From positions 37,479 to 101,478 of the forward strand of contig DCJL01000017.1 of the NCBI GenBank assembly GCA_002320035.1: a stretch of DNA of 64,000 nucleotides, written 5' to 3'. This document shows positions 60,979 through 64,000 of the stretch, in pieces (position 1 is the stretch's first letter; the number at the start of each line of letters is the position of its first letter). A program made the translations under genes and the position numbers. The notes beneath the pieces were generated by a model, which did no database searches, had not been told where the DNA came from, and was given only the letters and a program-made list of their open reading frames with translations. Source of the stretch: Clostridiales bacterium UBA1701. GTDB lineage: Bacteria > Bacillota > Clostridia > Oscillospirales > Oscillospiraceae.

Positions 60979-61462
60979 TTTGATTTCTCCTTTCTCTGGC
61001 TTCTGTAAGACGCATATAGCGCAATAATCTAGGCCTGTTATAGCGTTGAATGAGAATAAAAGGAAGATTTCCAAACACAATATCGAGCGCAAACATGATA
61101 CAGCCCCCGGCACCTGGCCATATCCAGAACAGCGGGATCCCTGCTGCGCACAGCAACAGGTGTGTCAGCTCCGCTACGCAGGTCTCTTGGATCATATCTT
61201 CAATCTCTGCTGTGCTCATACGCGCGTCTATTGCTTTTCTGGGAACGACCGACGGGAACATCCGGCTGACGTTGGGAACTGCTTTTTGCCATTTCCTGAT
61301 GCCGATCTGTTCATATACCTTTCCATACCGTTCGCAAGGGAGGCTTGTAAATGGGAAGCTCGTATAGATAAAATCGTGCTTTTTCAGCAGTCTCCCGAAT
61401 GGAAAGCACAGCAGCCCGAGGGTCAGCAAATAGTTGGAGCAGGAAAGAAAACCTGTTTTCAA
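60935..61462 (-). CDS. CrtO-like glycosyl-diaponeurosporenoate acyltransferase family protein
   Basis: 175 residues starting at TTG 61462 behind an AAAAGGAG. Hydrophobic N-terminus (NYLLTLGLLCFPFGRLL), the family core PCERYGKVYEQIGIRKWQKAVPNVSRMFP, VAELTHLLLCAAGIPLFWIWPGAGGCIMFALDIVFGNLPFILIQRYNRPRLLR. The family is named from the staphyloxanthin pathway acyltransferase, but in Clostridia without that pathway it is probably a glycolipid acyltransferase. Its 3' end overlaps the glucosyltransferase start by 44 nt. Confidence 0.8.
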   Translation of the reverse strand: MKTGFLSCSNYLLTLGLLCFPFGRLLKKHDFIYTSFPFTSLPCERYGKVYEQIGIRKWQKAVPNVSRMFPSVVPRKAIDARMSTAEIEDMIQETCVAELTHLLLCAAGIPLFWIWPGAGGCIMFALDIVFGNLPFILIQRYNRPRLLRYMRLTEARERRNQNASINSQQQQRRGA

Positions 61463-61571
61463 GCGGGATCGCTCCTTTTCAAGCAAAGTTATGCATTCGG
61501 CGGGAATTGCCCGTTCTGTTAATCTGCCGGATCTGTTACAATATGTACAATATCTGGGGAGGGAAGTTTCA

Positions 61572-62282
61572 ATGGCGTTGAAAGATTTCGGTGAGAACAG
61601 ACAATTAGAGCAATTTCTGCTGTCCCGGCTTGCCAAACGGGAAGTTACAGACCTCGTACACAAATATACAAAGCCTTATAAAGAACTCATGGCCTATTAT
61701 CGCTGCGCGATGATGGAGGTGTCTGCCAAGTTCAATGTTCTGAACGAAGAGCTTTCCCTGCAATATGACCGCAATCCTATTGAAACGATAAAAACCCGCC
61801 TCAAATCACCGGAGAGCATCGTGGAGAAGCTTCAACGGCGCGGCTATCCGCTGACTGTGGAAAGCATTGAGAGAAACCTGAACGATGTAGCAGGAGTCCG
61901 CGTGATCTGTTCCTACACATCTGATATCTATATGCTGGCCGAGGCCTTTGTCCGTCAGGATGACATCACCCTGTTGGCCCGAAAAGACTATATCGAAGAT
62001 CCCAAGCCCAACGGTTACCGTAGCCTGCATCTGATCGTCGCAATCCCCATATTCCTTCACGATGAAAAGCGCATGATGAAAGTGGAGGTGCAGTTCCGCA
62101 CCATTTCCATGGACTTTTGGGCTAGCCTGGAGCACAAGATCCGATATAAAAAGGGCTTACCTGTCGTGGAAGAAGTGGAAAAGGAGCTTTACGAGTGCGC
62201 GATTATGAGCGCAGAATTGGAAAATCGCATGGAGAGGATTCAAAAGCTGGCAGATCAATACCGAAATACAGAAAAAGAATAG
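61572..62282 (+). CDS. Small alarmone synthetase (RelA/SpoT domain)
   Basis: 236 residues from ATG 61572 (GGGAGGGAAG upstream). RelA_SpoT synthetase domain with KFNVLNEELSLQYDRNPIETIKTRLKSPESIVEKLQRRG, DVAGVRVICSY, PKPNGYRSLHLIV and VEVQFRTISMDFWASLEHKIRYKK. No HD hydrolase, TGS or ACT domain, so it is a synthesis-only (p)ppGpp enzyme of the RelQ/YjbM type. Divergent from the lipid operon; the two starts are ~110 nt apart. Confidence 0.92.
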   Translation: MALKDFGENRQLEQFLLSRLAKREVTDLVHKYTKPYKELMAYYRCAMMEVSAKFNVLNEELSLQYDRNPIETIKTRLKSPESIVEKLQRRGYPLTVESIERNLNDVAGVRVICSYTSDIYMLAEAFVRQDDITLLARKDYIEDPKPNGYRSLHLIVAIPIFLHDEKRMMKVEVQFRTISMDFWASLEHKIRYKKGLPVVEEVEKELYECAIMSAELENRMERIQKLADQYRNTEKE

Positions 62283-62408
62283 CGCCATAGACTCATTTTT
62301 ATCTCATCCTCTCTTGGACTGCACTCATTATGCCGTATGATAAATGTGCAAATAAATGGATAGTGGGAACCTTATGGAGAAAAGTCGAACAAAAGCCCCG
62401 GAATAACT

Positions 62409-62451
62409 AAAAAGCACAGTCCGGGCTTCATTACCCCGAACTGTGCTTTTC
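62409..62451. terminator. Bidirectional terminator between alarmone synthetase and XRE gene
   Basis: AAAAGCACAGTCCGGG / CCCGAACTGTGCTTTT, with a loop of about 9 nt and U/A runs on both sides, placed between two convergent genes. Confidence 0.88.
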
Positions 62452-62467
62452 GGCTTGGCTTCACTTT

Positions 62468-62770
62468 CTAATCTGGTATAGCTGCAAGATTCTTTTCTCT
62501 CAAATGCTGCGCTAATGCCTGCAGGATGACAATGTCGTTTTCGGACAAGCCGGCTGTATCGATCGTCTCTCTTCGATCGATCCCCAACAAATAGTCCGTC
62601 GTTACATGAAAAACGCTCGAAAGCCGTACTAATACAAGCGGCGAAGGTGAACGGTCCTGCAGTTCATAGAAGCTGATGACGGATTTGGTAACGCCGACCA
62701 TTTCCCCCAATTGTTTTTGAGAGAGTCCCGCATTTTTTCGCAGCGCCTTGAGGCGGTGGCCAAATTCCAC
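62468..62770 (-). CDS. XRE-family HTH regulator
   Basis: 100 residues from GTG 62770 (CGGAGTGTG upstream); a longer in-frame start at 62854 is less likely. HTH_3: FGHRLKALRKNAGLSQKQLGEMVGVTKSVISFYELQDRSPSPLVLVRLSSVFHVTTDYLLG. A short C-terminal helix follows. Divergent from the TetR gene and may control it. Confidence 0.85.
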   Translation of the reverse strand: MEFGHRLKALRKNAGLSQKQLGEMVGVTKSVISFYELQDRSPSPLVLVRLSSVFHVTTDYLLGIDRRETIDTAGLSENDIVILQALAQHLREKNLAAIPD

Positions 62771-62844
62771 TGATATCACACTCCGTTCCACATATATTAT
62801 GCATGATTGGAGTGTGAAATAGGTGGACTGCATGACTAAAATTG

Positions 62845-62874
62845 TTGACTTCAATGTGCCGAATCTGCTATATT
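62845..62874 (+). promoter_or_regulatory. Promoter of the TetR gene
   Basis: TTGACT (62845-62850), 18 nt, TATATT (62869-62874); an overlapping TATAAT sits at 62874-62879. It lies about 30 nt upstream of the TetR ATG. Confidence 0.6.
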
Positions 62875-62905
62875 ATAATAATAGAACAGATAGGAGGGAT
62901 CGATC

Positions 62906-63475
62906 ATGGCGAATATGAATATTACCAAGCGAGTAATTCGGGAAGCGTTCCTCCAACTTCTGAATGAAAAGACCCTCAGTAAAATCACCGTCAAAGATAT
63001 TACAGATCGCTGCGGGATCAATCGCAATACCTTTTATTATCATTACCAGGATATTCCGGAATTGGTGGAAGAAATCTGCGCTTTGCAGGTAGACAGGATC
63101 GTTCAGGATTATCCCACGCTGAACTCTCTTGAGGATTGTCTTGACGCTGCGATGAAATTTGTCCTTGAAAACAAGCGCGCCGTCATGCACATCTATAACT
63201 CTGATAATCGCAATGTCTACGTCAACTCTTTATGGCGGGTGTGTGAGTACGCGATCTCGACCTATGTCAATACCGTTTTTTCAGCTTCGCAGATTTCTCA
63301 ATCAGATCGTGCACTGATCATCCGATACCACAAATGCGAGTGCTTGGGGCTCCTTCTCGACTGGATCAGTACAGGAATAAAGGAAGAATACCTGGAGGGG
63401 ATTCACAGGATTTATCAATTGAAGAAGGGATCCACGGAAGAATTGATCTGCAGAAGCCAGGAAAGTAGGTCTTGA
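62906..63475 (+). CDS. TetR/AcrR-family regulator
   Basis: 189 residues. HTH at residues 8-55: ITKRVIREAFLQLLNEKTLSKITVKDITDRCGINRNTFYYHYQDIPELVEE, then a helical ligand domain of the DhaS/TetR_C_7-like kind. AGGAGG ahead of the ATG. Convergent with oleate hydratase through a bidirectional terminator; could regulate it or the fatty-acid/lipid genes. Confidence 0.9.
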   Translation: MANMNITKRVIREAFLQLLNEKTLSKITVKDITDRCGINRNTFYYHYQDIPELVEEICALQVDRIVQDYPTLNSLEDCLDAAMKFVLENKRAVMHIYNSDNRNVYVNSLWRVCEYAISTYVNTVFSASQISQSDRALIIRYHKCECLGLLLDWISTGIKEEYLEGIHRIYQLKKGSTEELICRSQESRS

Positions 63476-63496
63476 AGTATATATGTCCAGTTGAAC

Positions 63497-63522
63497 AGGC
63501 CGGCTCAAAAGAGCCGGCCTGT
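63497..63522. terminator. Bidirectional terminator between TetR and oleate hydratase genes
   Basis: Perfect 10-bp stem AGGCCGGCTC-AAAA-GAGCCGGCCT (63497-63520). Confidence 0.8.
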
Positions 63523-63527
63523 TGCGC

Positions 63528-64000
63528 TTAAATCACATGGTATTCCTTCAGCAGTTTTTCCACATCGGTTCCTTTGATAAAGTCAAGTGCCTTTGAAACG
63601 GCAATCTTCTCCTTGAAGCCCAGCTTCATCTCCGTAAGCGGCTTGCCGTCCCGCATGCTGATCGTCGCCTTCAGCAGATCGCGCACATCGTAGATGCTGC
63701 CCCAGACCTCCGGAACACCGCGATCCACATTCATGAGGGTATAGACCGCGACCATGGCGGTACGCATGGAATACTCCGTTGTGAACACAGTGTCTCGCGG
63801 AACCTCCGCAAAGTTGCCGAGGAAAGCGAAGTTCACAGCACCCTCCGGCACAACCTCCGGCCTGTCGCCCGCGGTACGAGGCATAAAATACGCGCTGGCA
63901 AAGGGCATCATGACCGGTATCGTTCTTGCGCTGTATTCCGCCAGTTCTCTGATCTGATCTTCAGGAACACCAAGATGATACAGCCACTCCATGCAGATCT
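63528..64000 (-). CDS. Oleate hydratase, C-terminal part (runs off window)
   Basis: About 157 C-terminal residues of the FAD-dependent oleate hydratase (67-kDa MCRA family), which adds water to oleic acid to give 10-hydroxystearate. Family hallmarks: FASAYFMPRTAGDRP, NFAFLGNFAEVPRDTVFTTEYSMRTAMVAVYTLMNVDRGVPEVWGSIYDVRDLL. The N-terminus with the FAD-binding motif lies beyond position 64000. It fits the lipid theme of the region and may detoxify host unsaturated fatty acids. Confidence 0.9.
   Translation of the reverse strand, partial: ICMEWLYHLGVPEDQIRELAEYSARTIPVMMPFASAYFMPRTAGDRPEVVPEGAVNFAFLGNFAEVPRDTVFTTEYSMRTAMVAVYTLMNVDRGVPEVWGSIYDVRDLLKATISMRDGKPLTEMKLGFKEKIAVSKALDFIKGTDVEKLLKEYHVI

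Noticed and set aside
61434..61571. Longer N-terminus for the alarmone synthetase (start at 61434)
   Set aside because: It would overlap the divergent acyltransferase start; the ATG at 61572 has the ribosome binding site and fits the family start.

Overview
The window looks like a chromosome segment from a gut-type Clostridia (Oscillospirales/Ruminococcaceae-like) bacterium. It carries a complete Firmicutes-order S10-spc-alpha ribosomal protein cluster with strong AGGAGG-type ribosome binding sites, GC-rich host codon use, and lower-GC mobile DNA of clostridial type. The genus assignment is inference; no rRNA is present.

Layout. 1-4440: cytidine deaminase, a LysR DNA-binding-domain remnant, a broken TIR-domain remnant, a small unknown protein, and two polytopic membrane proteins (DUF6056-like and O-antigen-ligase-like). 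4476-20745: one long ribosomal operon with a consensus promoter, a 300-nt leader containing an intrinsic terminator, 27 ribosomal protein genes from rpsJ to rplQ, and secY, adk, map, infA and rpoA. Three unusually long, strongly folded intergenic spacers interrupt it (before rplC, rpsH and rpsM) and are candidate autoregulatory RNAs. 20769-24015: clpB with a ribbon-helix-helix gene upstream, on the minus strand.

24182-50651 is the most interesting part. Three tRNA-Ser(CGA) sequences lie in a row. Two are only 5' halves that stop exactly at the anticodon-loop sequence ACTCGAAAT, and the third is complete. The missing 3' half of the second lies 26 kb away at 50590-50651 and starts with the same 9-bp core. 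The simplest reading is an integrative mobilizable element (about 24404-50598) that inserted into the anticodon loop of a tRNA-Ser(CGA) and supplies a replacement tRNA-Ser(CGA) next to its integrase. It did so inside an older, related element that had done the same thing. The element carries integrase, ParB-like protein, relaxase, MobC, a RepA-like ATPase and an excisionase-like gene. Its cargo is a nine-gene minus-strand operon (45834 to 32140) resembling a DNA phosphorothioation defence system of the Dnd/Pbe type: PAPS-reductase-like DndC, DUF4007 protein, giant P-loop ATPase, cysteine desulfurase, PLD-helicase, DndD and small unknown proteins, ending in a full-length sigma-70-like factor. 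An IS3-family element sits directly upstream of this operon.

50652-54690: remains of the older element, with a decayed integrase, excisionase, MazF/PemK-like protein, frameshifted sigma-like gene, KTR protein and two 28-residue membrane peptides. 54735-64000: an apparent membrane-lipid locus with a dedicated SAM synthetase, radical SAM protein, CmpB-like and VTT membrane proteins, a diacylglycerol glucosyltransferase fused to a TIM-barrel-like domain, and a CrtO-like acyltransferase. A divergent small alarmone synthetase, XRE and TetR regulators, and the C-terminus of an oleate hydratase running off the window follow.
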